A DNA stretch of 64,000 nucleotides from Anodontia alba (GCA_964016985.1 OZ024825.1:1126501-1190500); one strand, 5' to 3'; shown: positions 31,430 to 42,386, counted from the stretch's first letter. Numbers and translations: made by a program. Notes: generated by a model not told the origin, from the letters alone.

Positions 31430-31789
31430 AGATGCGACAATAGCGAGACAGCCGCCAACAGTACCACAATCCCTCCACTATACCCTTACCGAAACGAAAA
31501 TGTAAGGGTATCAGTGGTTACGGGATAGCGCCCCCCCCCCCGGGTTATTCCCCTTTAGTGTTAGCCACTGGAAATGTAGGACACAATACAACACTATTGG
31601 TAATGTTCAATTGTGTCATACAATATTCTGTATCCGATGGGCTTTGGGGCTTGTGTTACCTACAGCACAGACTTTTATTCAAAGCTCAGATAGTACAAGT
31701 TACATACGAACAAGTATTGTATAGCTATAAATAAGGCTAACATGGTGACTGACATTTGATTAATAGTGAAGTAAGGCACACACACACAC

Positions 31790-31790
<1 letters not shown>
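31430..31790. other. Non-coding with a C10 run
   Basis: A run of about ten C lies near 31531-31540. Nothing else recognised. Confidence 0.5.

Positions 31791-31792
<2 letters not shown>

Positions 31793-31841
<49 letters not shown>
31793..31841. repeat. (GA)24 microsatellite
   Basis: Uninterrupted GA run preceded by a short (CA) run. Confidence 0.95.
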
Positions 31842-31844
<3 letters not shown>

Positions 31845-31849
31845 AATAA

Positions 31850-33120
31850 TGTGATACACCAGTAAATTATACCGTTACTCTTACCAAATGGTCAATACAG
31901 AGAATAGTCAAAAACGAAGAAAAAATCAATTAAAATATCAGCCTAAGTCAAGCAGAAACATTAAGCAAAACACGCATATGCATATACATATTCATTAAAT
32001 CCACGTCGGTAGGTACCAGCAGATGTTGGCATTCCACATGACAACAACTTACTCCCCACACATATATAGTCTTAAAAGGTCAAAGCGACAGGTCAGGCTG
32101 GTATGCCTAAATTCTGATTGCATAAAGTTCACTCGCACGCACGCACGTACACACACACTGCTGAATGAATGTCATCAGACGTGATATCAGTGATAATTCT
32201 GATTCACACACTCACACGCACGCACGCACGCACACACACTTGGTTAGGCAAACCCGCACAATAATGTAAAGTCCATATAAATCAATGGACACATGCTAAC
32301 AATAGCGTCCGATAGACGTTGCGGTACTCCGAAGTTTACAGTTTAATTATAGCCACAGTAACGGAAAATCCAGTATAGTAAAATATAAAAACGTGCATAA
32401 TCAATCCCCTCTGGCAAGCTGAGGCTTCTGGCTTCCAGGTAAACTGCATCAAAACGAAAGGGAAAACCAGAAGTCACGGGTCATCAGACGAGGTCATTTT
32501 ACACGTTAGGCCAGCTATGAAAAATTACGGACAATATAAATACCATGCTGTAATACCATTGATATACCTTTGATATACACAGAATTAAGCACAAATATAA
32601 CCTCGTCCGGCGATCCGTGACCACGCATCACGATGCTATATTCAAGGCAATACAACCAAAAGCCTCAGGTCTCCAGATAAGACAATATTTAGTCCATAAG
32701 GGGATAACTCGCAATGTATCATTTGATATAACAAGGTACCAAATGTTAGAAATAGTGAAGACCTAGACCAGACCACACTGCCATGCAGCCCAATCAGGTC
32801 TCATACAGTACCTGGGTTAATATCACACTACACCCAATGTGCGCAAGTAGTGGAGACACAAATCACTCCATACGTCAATGCAGTCCGGTCGGACTGTACA
32901 CCAATATCGAATTTAGATCCTTTTATATGCTGTGCTCAGTCAGCAACGACACAGACCAGATCATACACTGTACAGAAAGATGGGAAAAGCATGCGCCTCT
33001 CCGCTGTCAGTCCGGTTCTTCCCTGGGCCTTACCACATTATTAGGCCGAGACTTCTCTGATACTCTAGCGGCCCCTCTCCGCCCCGATACTTGCCACCCA
33101 GGTATTTGAACAGATAGGAC
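31850..33120. other. Non-coding, with CACG/CACA simple repeats
   Basis: ACGCACGCACG and CACACA runs near 32130-32240. The 108-codon frame 32783-33109 has no recognised domain, and a second frame overlaps it on the same strand; neither is supported. Confidence 0.45.
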
Positions 33121-33123
33121 TTT

Positions 33124-33190
33124 GCATACGGTGTAGATCCAGATCAGACGCCACGAAATGCGGCTTCTGATCAGGGTGTAGACTGTTTGC
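33124..33190. mobile_element. Family C hairpin repeat, copy 9
   Basis: GCATACGGTGTAGATCCAGA, TCAGACGCCAC and CTTCTGATCAGGGTGTAGAC form the arms; GACGCC subtype. Confidence 0.7.
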
Positions 33191-33194
33191 CATA

Positions 33195-33860
33195 TATACC
33201 AGAATGGGCTATTATAACTTTAAGGATATGGGTAAATAGATATAGATGGGTAAGTAGATGTCCCAACACGAAGGGTAAAATACGGTACTACTGATAACCC
33301 CGCTAGAGTTCGGGATTTTTGCATATTCAAACACCGAGGACCCCGAACACAGTCTGCGAAGCAAAGCTCGAACACCATATGCGAAGAGCAAAGACCAACA
33401 CACGACTACAAACCAGCGCGATCCAACAAGGATTCTCGCTGTCGATCACGTTTTGGTCAAGAAAATTGGTACATATTATTCATGTTCGTGTCAGCGTGTT
33501 GACGGCGGAGGCTCAGGCCAGTCCATGCATCCGCACAGTCCAGCCAGGACTTCCGTCGTTTTGGGTTAAGGTGCATCAATGTTTTCTATTAGTGAATGTG
33601 TACGGGTCAATTCAGCACAAATAGGTATAGTATGTATAATCATAGACGCTAAGCTCATATCACCATTGCGAGGGTCGCGAGAGCTATATATTCCCATGGG
33701 TACACAGTAATGAAATAGTGCCGTAACATACAATACGACATTCAACAAGCTCAAAAGCGGCACGCTATCGCCACTGCACATGCTCGAACTGAGGCGACAG
33801 CAGGTCGCTCAGAACCATATATGCATCGTCGCATTGAATAGTCTCCATATAATTACAAAT
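33195..33860. other. Non-coding, nothing recognised
   Basis: Short frames on both strands (33212-33781) have no recognised domain. GCATCCGCACAGTCCAGCCA near 33529 echoes family D internal sequence. Confidence 0.4.
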
Positions 33861-33865
33861 TTGCT

Positions 33866-35084
33866 CTACGTGCTCTTGGGCTGTGCGGTCGCGTCCGTGA
33901 CCTGGTAGTCGTTAAGGTCTGACAGACACGTAATTTTCCTTTTATTGCCACTGGTGTCAAGAATGTGGGGATACCCAGCATAGATCCACGTCTTCTTTAT
34001 TACAGAATTTTTTAGTCTCTTAATTTTCCGACATTCAAATGCCAACTCTTTACGGGCAGGGGTAAGGTCCTCATTAATGAAAATGTTCTTAACACCATCC
34101 TCGCGGAGTCTGGCGCGTCCTTTTAAGAGTCGGAGGCGAGCCGAGCTATTGGTAAATTTAATAATAATTTCACGACCCAGGCGGGAGCGAGCACCGCCAG
34201 CCGCCTCATCTGCACTGCTAGATGAATTTGTTTTACCGATCCTGTGGACGCGGTCAATATCCACTGGGCTAATATTTGCTTGTACCTTGTCAGCGAATTC
34301 AAGTACCAGTTTATGGACGTCCTCATGTTCAGTTTCTGGTAATCCTGCTAGTCGCAGACACATCCTTCTCGAATACTGCTCAGCATCGTCATGTTTGACT
34401 TTTAAACCATGCACTTCATGTTCAAGCAGCCTACACCTGTCTTCAAGTTCTTTATATTTCTCATGGTGGTACTTTCAATTCAGATGTCAAAGACTGAGTC
34501 GCATTGTCTACCTTGATTTGAACAATCTGGTCAATTTCCTGGTGCAACATCTGTTTCACCATAGAAGCAACTCTGATAACATCTTGTTCTGACAATCCTG
34601 GCATCATGGTCGTGTAAGGTGTCGTTTGCGGACCCTGAAGAGTTAGCATCTGGGGTTGTTGATGGGTTGACATATTAATCGGGGAATCTAACACTGTTGG
34701 ATTGATAAACGCAGGCTGGCTAATATTCAGTGGTTGTATTGCTATAGTTGCGTCTTCAGCAGTGACTTCAAGAGGAGCGCCAAGAATTGACTGGCTTTGC
34801 TGTGTGTGGTCCGGGGATAACATTATAGCAGTTGCAACAACAGTGGCAGTAGAAGTGGTGTTACTAGATGTATGTCCCCTGGGTTCAACAGTCTTAGACA
34901 GTGATTGTGATTGTGAATCAGACTCAGAACCCTCAGCCTCTATAATATTACTAACGTAGTCGCAGTCTGTTGCAGAAAAGGACTGAAGATGTTGAGGTGA
35001 TTTATAATTTTTAGATTTTTTGGTTGATCCTTGAACAAGAGGGGAAGATTTATTCCTTTTCCTGGCTTTGCGACGTGTCGGCAT
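33866..35084 (-). pseudogene. LINE ORF1-like RNA-binding protein, frameshifted
   Basis: An ORF1p-type nucleic-acid chaperone of non-LTR retrotransposons. Frame 1 starts at ATG 35084 with a basic head (MPTRRKARKRNKS), a Ser/Thr/Gln-rich disordered middle and a short helix ending LTSELKVPP at 34461. Frame 2 then reads a coiled coil (YHHEKYKELEDRCRLLEHEV) and an RRM-like domain: QYSRRMCLRLAGLPE, DIDRVHRIG, GREIIIKFTNSSARLRLL, FINEDLTPARKELAFECRKI and a C-terminal part (TWIYAGYPHI). One base offset near 34460 separates the frames. About 400 residues if rejoined. The RRM and coiled-coil order matches L1/CR1-type ORF1. No ORF2 lies downstream on this strand before simple repeats; the CR1-like ORF2 ends 4.4 kb further on and I cannot show they were one element. 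Confidence 0.75.
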
Positions 35085-35089
35085 AGTCT

Positions 35090-35445
35090 ATTTCCTGAAT
35101 GTTAGAATCATTACGGTAATTTGTTACCATATGTTATGTAATCTCCCGCCTGGTAATCATTACACAATTTCAAAAGTCAAATTCTAGAGTCGAAAGAGTT
35201 ATAAATTTAACATATTCTGATGGCGGAGATTGAATAGTTGACTCACATATTAGTAAAACATATCCTATATCCCTCTATTCCTTGAAAGTTTCACATTTTA
35301 TCAGCTAAATTTTGCAGTGTTGACATCGACAAATCACGTGACCCGATACATAATTTGTTTGTTACTTTTTTCAGCCCTTAACATTTAATAAATCTATTTT
35401 GCCCGATTTTCTGAGTTGTTCCTTATTATATAATGTATAATATTA
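35090..35445. other. Non-coding 5' flank of the ORF1-like frame
   Basis: AT-rich; nothing recognised. Confidence 0.45.
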
Positions 35446-35451
35446 GGCGTA

Positions 35452-36083
35452 TTCGACTTAGGAAATTGTGCTTCACGATTTGAATCGTGAAGCACGTTTT
35501 TTATTCGACTCGAAAATCGTGAAATTTCCGTAAAATTTCGTAAAGCACAACGATCACGTTTTTAAAACAGTGAAAAGTTGGTCACGTGACTGAATTACTC
35601 ACGGAAGTAAATGAAGTTTTCTTTCTGACAGCTACTTAAAGATGAGTTTTTATGTCGATTATAAACAAGATAAAAAAATTAAAGCAGCCACTCTGTGTTA
35701 AGTAAAGTAAACTTAATCCTCTCGTGTGCATTTTATCACGGGCGCGGCCATCTTGTTTTAGGAATTTAGCGTCGATTGACACGTGATCATGTTTGACATT
35801 TGACCTCTCACCGAGGAAGCGTAACGGCGAACCTATTTTGAATAAACTTGATTGTTTGTTTTCTCATTGACTGGCTTTTAAACAGAGGCAACTTAGAATG
35901 CTAAAATTCTAAAATGGTAACATTAGGTTTTGGATTTCTTGATTTTGACACCATACCGGAAGTCATTGTACAGCGTGAAGCATGACTGCGTTCGACTGGC
36001 CCGAATTCGTGAAGCACTTTTTCCTAATGCGCATCATGGGCGGAGCTTAGTCGTACTTCACGGAAAGTCCCCAGTCGAATACT
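35452..36083. mobile_element. Terminal-inverted-repeat element, ~630 bp
   Basis: Left end GCGTATTCGACTTAGGAAAT and right end CTTTCCCCAGTCGAATACTGC-like sequence (AGTCCCCAGTCGAATACTGC) are imperfect inverted repeats; inner GTGCTTCACG / CGTGAAGCAC motifs recur on both sides. A perfect hairpin GTGCTTCACGATT-GAATCGTGAAGCAC lies at 35468-35496. Inside there is no frame with a transposase motif, so it is non-autonomous or an internally deleted relic. Confidence 0.6.
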
Positions 36084-36266
36084 GCAATTGATGAACACAT
36101 TTGGCATAGGTTCGTTAGCGTATGACAAAACAAGTTAATTTTGATACCTGATGATACATCTTAACTTTTGTCATGTTGAATAAATTAAGATGCCACGCAT
36201 ACATCCAATCACAAGACAATCAGATTGCTTGATCCATTTTGTTGACACAAAATCACATATTGACTG

Positions 36267-36347
36267 ACAAACAGTGCTTATCGAGATCAGTAGATGTCTC
36301 TTCAGAAGCCGACTGATCTGGATCTTTAATTTTTGCAATGGCGGGGC
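36267..36347. repeat. Degenerate family C hairpin, copy 10
   Basis: GACAAACAGTGCTTATCGAG and CTGATCTGGATCTTTAATTT, TTGCAATGG resemble the C arms with several substitutions. Confidence 0.45.
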
Positions 36348-36363
36348 ATATCTGGATTCAGCA

Positions 36364-36410
36364 CATTACGAAAACAGGCCTATTCAAATATATAGAAAAT
36401 TTCAACTCCC
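36364..36410 (+). mobile_element. Family A left-end fragment
   Basis: CATTACGAAAACAGGCCTAT, TCAAATATATAGAAAATTTC is the left 45 bp of family A, after which unrelated fold-back sequence begins. Confidence 0.8.
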
Positions 36411-37010
36411 TTATCTTAAGCTGACTGGATACACTTATACGATTTTCGCCAGTTGTACAAGGGAGACAATCTTTGTGATTTCATGTCTGCTTAGCTGTAC
36501 AATAATCTCCTTCGAAAAATGTTCTTACGGGGAGAAAATTAATTCCAAATAGACTGGACAGAGTGGCCTCCTTTGAAAGTACATCCAGACTCATTAAGCT
36601 TTGAAGTAAGTAGTGAACTTTGTGCGACCCAATAGGTAAAGGAATTCATGCGTCTTTCCGCACGTATCACTTACCACCCAGGAAAAGAAGCAAAACCCAG
36701 TATTCTCATGAGTAGCTGCAGTTTTAATTGTTTCTTTACATCTGATATAAATGATTTATTCAATGGACTGTAGCAAACTGACATATTGACTGGCTTTGTC
36801 TGTACTAATATGGGCTTGTTTTCAGTTGTATCAGAACAGAGAACATGAGATATGTGGGCCGCGTCAAGCGAAAGATGCCTTCTAACATGCGCAAAATGTG
36901 CGGATTCAGATGATGCTGCGCATACGCAAAGTATCATCCGGGACTTAGCTCTCCATTCATACAGTATTTAGTATCCAATGACTCTTTTAGCGGACAGCAA
37001 AGACCCTGAA
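36410..37010. other. Non-coding with degenerate fold-back repeat
   Basis: 36410-36600 resembles the fold-back class at 15.2 and 48.1 kb (GGGAGACAATCTTTGTGATT, TGAAAGTACATCCAGACTC). The 88-codon minus-strand frame 36671-36937 is not supported. Confidence 0.4.
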
Positions 37011-37014
37011 AAGA

Positions 37015-37293
37015 CATCACGAGAACATACTTATATAATTTTGACCCCCTTAAACCCCACTTTTATGTAGTAAAACTGGAGTTGACAGGGGTATACATTA
37101 TTTTTCTTATTTCTGCTCAAAAACATAGATTGTGGTACTCGTTAGAACCGCCTCGCCGAGGCGGTTCTAACGAGTACCCACAATCTATGTTTTGAGCAGA
37201 AATACTAAAAAATATCACAATTTTTATCTGAAAATTTTCATTTTTTGGTGGAAAAAAATTTCAGCATATTTGAATAGGCATGTTTTCGTAATG
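37015..37293 (-). mobile_element. Family A MITE, copy 10
   Basis: Reverse orientation: CATCACGAGAACATACTTAT ... AATAGGCATGTTTTCGTAATG. Central palindrome intact (GAACCGCCTCGCCGAGGCGG). Confidence 0.9.
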
Positions 37294-37431
37294 GATATGG
37301 ACAGCGCAGATGCTCAGGCTATTCTGGACCTGTGCTGTCCGCATATGCCCGATGACACGTTTTCGCTTGGCGCGGCCCCTGTAAAGTATCCAAATACTCA
37401 TACATGCAAAACCCTCTATCTAAAATTCAAA

Positions 37432-37640
37432 CATCACGAAAATACACCTATTCAAATATATAGAAAACTTCACCTCCAAAAACTGAAAAATTTCAGAAAA
37501 AAAGGCGGTTCTAACGAGTACCCACAATCTATGTTTTTGAGCAAAAATAAGAACAATAAGGTATACCCCTGTAAACCCCAGTTTTACTATGTGAAAGTAG
37601 GGTTTTAGGGGGTCAAAATTATATAGGTATGTTTTCATCA
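37432..37640 (+). mobile_element. Family A MITE, copy 11, left hairpin arm missing
   Basis: From AATTTCAGAAAAAAA it jumps directly to GGCGGTTCTAACGAGTACCC, so the whole left arm of the central palindrome is deleted up to the axis. The right end GTATGTTTTCATCACG is fused to GAAAACATAACCTATT, the start of another family-A end, giving a back-to-back pair of termini. Confidence 0.85.
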
Positions 37641-37644
37641 CGAA

Positions 37645-37950
37645 AACATAACCTATTTATTTATTTCTAACGTATAACAAAGTGAATTTTCACGGCAGGG
37701 TAATCTCAGATCAAAGTCCGCAGAATGCGGCAGGGTACTATAAACTGGACAGAAAATGACATGACTGAAACTCTTCTCCGGTCATACTAAATGGATTAGT
37801 CTCACTCAACTGGAATAAACTAGGCATCAATAGGATAGTATGTGGATATGTTACGTCTAAAAAAAGACTGTTTTGCAATCATGAAAAGCACCGGAATATT
37901 TTTGTGTGTGCACGTATTTCGGTTTAAAAACCGACGAGCCGACGCGTTAT
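37645..37950. other. Non-coding, partial family C remnant
   Basis: AGGGTAATCTCAGATCAAAG, TCCGCAGAATGCGGCAGGGT near 37696-37737 is a fragment of a C-type hairpin. Nothing else recognised. Confidence 0.4.
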
Positions 37951-37956
37951 GGAACA

Positions 37957-38236
37957 CATCACGAAAACATGCCTATATAATTTTGATCAACTTAAACCCC
38001 ACTTTTATAAAGTAAAACTGGGGTTTACAGGGGTGTACAGTATTTTTCTTATTTTTGCTCAAAACCATAGTTTGTGGGTACTCGTTAGAACCGCTTCATA
38101 AAGGCGGTTCTGATGAGTAACCACAATCTATGTTTTGAGCAGAAATATGAAAAATATCAGAATGTTTTATCTACAAAATGTTTATTTTTTGGGGATAGAA
38201 TTTTCAGTATATTTGAATAGGCTTGTTTTCGTAATG
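37957..38236 (-). mobile_element. Family A MITE, copy 12
   Basis: Reverse orientation, CATCACGAAAACATGCCTAT ... GGCTTGTTTTCGTAATG. The hairpin axis is altered (GAACCGCTTCATAAAGGCGG). Confidence 0.88.
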
Positions 38237-38534
38237 AGGAGGACTGTTTACGCACATTTGGTTTTGGTAGCCCCATTTTTGCGCCACTCGTTAAAATCGG
38301 TAATCGATTTCTGATTACATCTAGCGCATAAAGCTTGCATACTACCTGACAGTAATTGACAGCCTAAAGAAAGAGCCGTATTGATAATCACACACAGAGA
38401 CTAATTATTAAAAGCTAGCTGAAAATTGGTTTCTACGTTGGAGACTTACGTATGAAGGTTGCCTATTTATTCCGAATTAAAATAATCTAATACTAGCCAA
38501 AGGACTTTAAGGTAATACGAGTACAATTCGAGAG

Positions 38535-38568
<34 letters not shown>
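38535..38568. repeat. Poly-A tract
   Basis: About 34 consecutive A. Confidence 0.95.
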
Positions 38569-38569
<1 letters not shown>

Positions 38570-39225
38570 ATCCCAAACACAATTCGGTCCTCGAAAGGAG
38601 GAAGTTAGGGAATATTTCGCTTCTTCCACCTTGTATTTCAACGGCCACTCGAATGCTCGATCAGTACAGGCGAACTTAAATTTAATAACTTCATTCATTC
38701 ATGATTCAGCTGATAAGCATATCCCTAAAAAACCAGTAGGTGTTTCCTTCTATTCATTGGATCACTCTAGAGATTAGAAGAAAGCTCCACAACAGGCTAA
38801 GAGGACAGGTAGTGGTAGTATGGTTTCGCAGAATCAGACTCTGAAAAATAGGTCAATTCAATGATGCGTTCAATAAAACAGGGTACAATGAGAATCTGTT
38901 AACCAGAAGATCGGCCCCTTTCATGAATAGTATTGTGGTGTCTTTAGAGGGAGTTACAGATTAAGTTACTCGAAGGCTTAAATCCTTCAAAAGCCTTAGG
39001 ACCTGATGAGATTCATCCTAGAATTCTAAAGTAGCTAGCAAATGAACTAAGTTCAGTATTTGCACATTTGTTTTAGCAATCTCTTTATACCGGTGAAATC
39101 CTAAGGAATAACTCCTTGCAAACATTTGTCACCTGTTTAAGAAGGGGGAAAAATACTGCTCACATAGGTACCAACCTACCTTGCCACGTACCTATCTATT
39201 AATACTACAAGATGCCTACCAGTTA

Positions 39226-39440
39226 GCAACATACATACATACATATACGCATACAAACATACGTAAATATCGTTCATTTACCTATCTAATTTCTTACCTA
39301 CCTACCTACTTACCTACCTACCGTCTTACTTATCTACAAATGCATCCAGGTACTTACTACTCAGAAAATAATACATACATACATACATACATACATACAT
39401 ACATACATACATACATACATACAAAAATACATACATACGT
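39226..39440. repeat. (CATA)n and (TACC)n microsatellites inside the LINE relic
   Basis: (TACC)n at about 39292-39321 and about 17 CATA units at 39371-39438, with shorter CATA runs near 39226. They replace the RT segment between the LNPSKALGPDE block and motif B. Confidence 0.92.
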
Positions 39441-39527
39441 TATGTTAAAAAATGGGGTCGGAAAGGGGAGGAGATGCCGAAATGTAGTCCGAAGTTTACC
39501 ACTACCTTTCTTCTTAGCCTTAGCATG

Positions 39528-39645
39528 AATGTAATTCCTTCTCTCTGCGGAGCTTTCTTCTTATCTCTGGAGTGATCAAAGGAATCGTAGAGACAGACTT
39601 ACTAATTTTTGAGGGGATATGCTTATCTACTGAATCATGAATGAC
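39528..39645 (-). pseudogene. Inverted LINE linker fragment
   Basis: Minus strand reads DKHIPSKISKSVSTIPLITP, EIRRKLRREKELHSC: the region between endonuclease and RT in jockey/CR1-type LINEs. It is opposite in direction to the surrounding RT relic, so it is a separate inserted or rearranged piece. Confidence 0.65.
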
Positions 39646-40374
39646 ACTCAAGTGGATAGATTCCTTTCTTATTATAGAACACACAACGGTGAAACTCCAG
39701 AGTGGGTTCCAGCTTTGTTGGTGTCCCACAAGTAACCGTTCTTGGTCCATTGTTGTTCTCTCTGTATATTAATGATAATTCCACAGACGTTGACTCGGAA
39801 ATGATACTTTTCGCAGATGACCGTGTTTGCCACGTAAACTCAGAGATATAGAGGACAAATTGGTCTTTCAGTAGGATATAGATAGATTGGAATGCAATAT
39901 AATGGAAGAGAACAAATTAGATTGAGGCTTCTTACACTTTAGAGGGTACGGTACTCGAAAATGTGAAATCCATTAAATACCTAGGAGTAATGATCACACA
40001 TGACTTGAGATGAAATACAAATATTAGCAACATGTGTTCCAAGGAAAATAGAACTTTTGGTTTCCTGAGACGAAATCCTTTTCAATGTTCTCGGGATGTA
40101 AAAGAGGCAGCTTATAAAGGACTTGGTGCCCAATTTTGTAATATTGAAGATGTGTTTGGGATTCCCAAGGCGTAGTTCTTCAACAAGAAATCGAAAAAGT
40201 TCAGAACATGCCTGCTAGCTTTGTAACTAGCAATTACTGCTTTGAAACTGATAGTATGACTAAAATACTGGACAAAAATTAAATGGGAGTCCCTAAAGAA
40301 AAGGAGGAGAGACAGTTAACTGACTCTTTTAAACAAAGGTCAAAGGGTGCTGCCAGCATTCCTACTGATGAGCT

Positions 40375-40443
40375 TATCCCCTCCGCCGCCCGGCCTCCCC
40401 ACCGCCCCCTCCCCCCCCCCAGCCGCCCCCCCCCCCCCCCCCC
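40375..40443. repeat. C-rich tract
   Basis: Nearly pure C with CCGCC and CCCCTCCC phrases, ending in a run of about 19 C; G-quadruplex-capable on the minus strand. It interrupts the RT relic between DELIP and RRSRDHHSL. Confidence 0.85.
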
Positions 40444-40613
40444 AAGTTAGGCGCAGTAGAGATCATCACTCATTGATTGACATTTAGAAGATCTCATTCT
40501 TTCCTCAAACTATCGGAGATTGGAATGCCGTTCCTGATTCGATTATTTCCTCTGCTGAAGGTGCAGAGGATGGTGTAGCTACGTGTACCTCACTGTTGAG
40601 AGTTAGCGACTAA

Positions 40614-40910
40614 CTTCCAATATCACAGGTCCTTGTGAATAAATGTCATTAGACACGTCACCAGTAAAAATTCTAAAGTTTGAACAAGTTCCTTTACTTA
40701 CTCGTTGAGATATTTAATACTGCTGAATAAAGAGCAAATAGAATATATCTGATTCGGGTCTTCCTTTTAGACCTGTATATTCGAATACTGAGGGTAAATA
40801 TACTTACGACCAGTTTGCATTAATGGATTTGTTGTTTTATTATTTTGCTTAATTATCATTTTATCATTATCGTTCGTTTACGGAAGCCCTGAAATCAGTT
40901 CTAAACCAGC
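40614..40910. other. Non-coding, possible LINE 3' end
   Basis: Follows the RT stop; may include its 3' untranslated region. No terminal repeat found. Confidence 0.4.
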
Positions 40911-40914
40911 ATGC

Positions 40915-41476
40915 AAAAAAGGGTAAGGGAAATCTCCAGGGAGTGCCACAATCACAAATGTCAGCCCTTCCCAGACTCCAAGAGGAAGAGGAAACCGACA
41001 AATCCAAACAAGCACAAATCGAACAAACGAATAAAAAGCACTAAGATTAGCTCTCTCTTCCCCAATGTTAAACGGACTGAAAAACACAAGAACAAAATGA
41101 CACAAGGTAAGGCATAAAGCAAATTGCCTTGTAGAATAAACCACAAAGAAACAAACAGTAAGACCAACACCGGGACCACCGCCTTAAAACGGTTAGTAGA
41201 GTAAACCATCTCCGGGTGGGGTGGGGGTAGGGGTTTAAAGCACTTTAACAGCTAGCCAACTTCACCCTGGGTCCCGATGCTACTCTTAATATGGTAAAGC
41301 ATCGGACTCGAGATCGAGAGGTACCGGGTTCGATCCCCACTAACTGCAAGTGTTGTTTCCTTGAGCAAGAGACTTTATCCACATTGCTTAGTACTGGTTT
41401 CTACCCAGGAAAAAGAGCGCCACATGGAAGATTAGTACTAGATTACTAAATGTGTTACCCTTTATAAATAAAGTCG

Positions 41477-41511
<35 letters not shown>

Positions 41512-41740
41512 AGAAATACATAAAAATTCGGTTCGAATAATGGCTCGCAACTCAGTCAATACATCAAAGCAAAAACATAAAAATCAAATTAATCACTATA
41601 ATAATCAAAGACGAGTACTCATGGTTATCTATCTGTTTTTCTTTTCTTTTATGGATATGTTTTTTTTGTTTTGTTTTTTTTTTAAATAAATCTGATATAA
41701 TTGCTCGACTATCCATCTTGCAAATAAAACAAGAGAACTT
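40915..41740 (-). repeat. Unit X, copy 1, split by a SINE
   Basis: Minus-strand copy of a ~500-bp dispersed repeat. It contains GGTAAGGGAAATCTCCAGGG, AGTGCCACAATCAC (one end), TCTCTCTTCCCCAATG, AAATTGCCTTGTAGAATAAA, CCACAAAG, and TTCACCCTGGGTCCCGATGC (other half). After CTACTCTTAAT a SINE is inserted (41291-41509), then the unit resumes ACAGAAATACATAAA to about 41625. Short frames on both strands are shadows. Confidence 0.85.
41291..41509 (+). mobile_element. tRNA-derived SINE with (ATT)n tail, inserted in unit X
   Basis: GGTAAAGCATCGG is a box-A-like remnant and GGGTTCGATCCCC a clear box B, so the tRNA head is 5'-truncated. The body TTCCTTGAGCAAGAGACTTT, ATCCACATTGCTTAGTACTG resembles conserved central domains of several animal SINE families. 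The tail is about ten ATT units. The paralogous unit X at 43615 reads straight through CTCTTAATACAGAAATAC, the empty site, which fixes both boundaries. Confidence 0.88.
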
Positions 41741-41764
41741 TTGTAACAATATTCTATCTCATAA

Positions 41765-41985
41765 TGTCATATACAGTCTAAGGGAATAGGATTCACTTTG
41801 AGGGGAGACAGCTCTGTCAAAACAATAGTGTGCCCACAAATGAATATGCAAGGACATAAAGTTCAGTCATTTTGATTTAAAAAGTGGTAGTGTTGTTTAA
41901 TATTTAAATCTACCACAATGAGATAGGAAAAATAGGGGTTTAGTACCTAGGGCATCATCCCCATCCCCCATACCTTAGATAGCCA
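41765..41985. other. Non-coding, nothing recognised
   Basis: A GATTCACTTTGAGGGGAGAC, AGCTCTGTCAAAAC phrase resembles the fold-back class at 15.2 kb; nothing else. Confidence 0.4.
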
Positions 41986-41990
41986 GTAAC

Positions 41991-42266
41991 CATAACGAAA
42001 ACACGCCTATTCAAGTACATTGAAAATATCACTACCAAAAACCTGAAAGTTTTCAGAGGAAATTTGTGACATTTTCATATTACTGCTCAAAACATAGATT
42101 GTGAGTACTCGTTAGAACCGCCTCGGCGAGGCGGTTTTTACGAGTACCACGATGTATGTTTTGAGCAGAAATAAGAAAAATAATGTATACCCCTGTAAAC
42201 CCCAGTTTTACTGTATAAAAGTGGGGTTTGAGGGGGTCAAAATAATATAGGCATGTTTTCGTGATG
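41991..42266 (+). mobile_element. Family A MITE, copy 13
   Basis: CATAACGAAAACACGCCTAT to ATAGGCATGTTTTCGTGATG; central palindrome with minor arm changes (GCGGTTTTTACGAGTACC). Confidence 0.9.
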
Positions 42267-42386
42267 ATAAATTGTGTACTAATAAGCACCTGCCTGCACA
42301 GCGATCACTGAGCCCAATTTTAATAATTTGGATAACAAAATACAGCTTGATCCACTTATGACTAGCATCCCATAAAATGGACACTT

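Larger units (their letters stand above)
38715..40613 (+). pseudogene. Jockey-like LINE reverse transcriptase, decayed
   Basis: Degenerate plus-strand relic, readable only by hopping frames. In order: pre-RT linker (HWITLEIRRKL, ~38765), SAPFMNSIVVSLEGVT (~38910), LNPSKALGPDEIHPRILK (~38970-39033), a gap filled by CATA/TACC simple repeats and an inverted LINE fragment, then KWIDSFLSYYRTHNGE (~39655), VPQVTVLGPLLFSLYINDN (motif B), FADD (motif C, ~39809-39820), DIDRL, KYLGVMITHDLR (~39980), NRTFGFLRRNPFQ, AAYKGLVPNFV, NMPASFVTSNYCFETDSMTK, TIGDWNAVPDSIISSAEGAE and a stop at 40611-40613. Many stops and shifts; a C-rich tract is inserted at 40375-40443. Wording fits the jockey-like elements common in molluscs and corals. 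Confidence 0.85.

Noticed and set aside
32783..33109. 108-codon frame starting MQPNQVSYSTW
   Set aside because: No domain, no splice signals of note, and a second overlapping frame of similar quality; likely chance.
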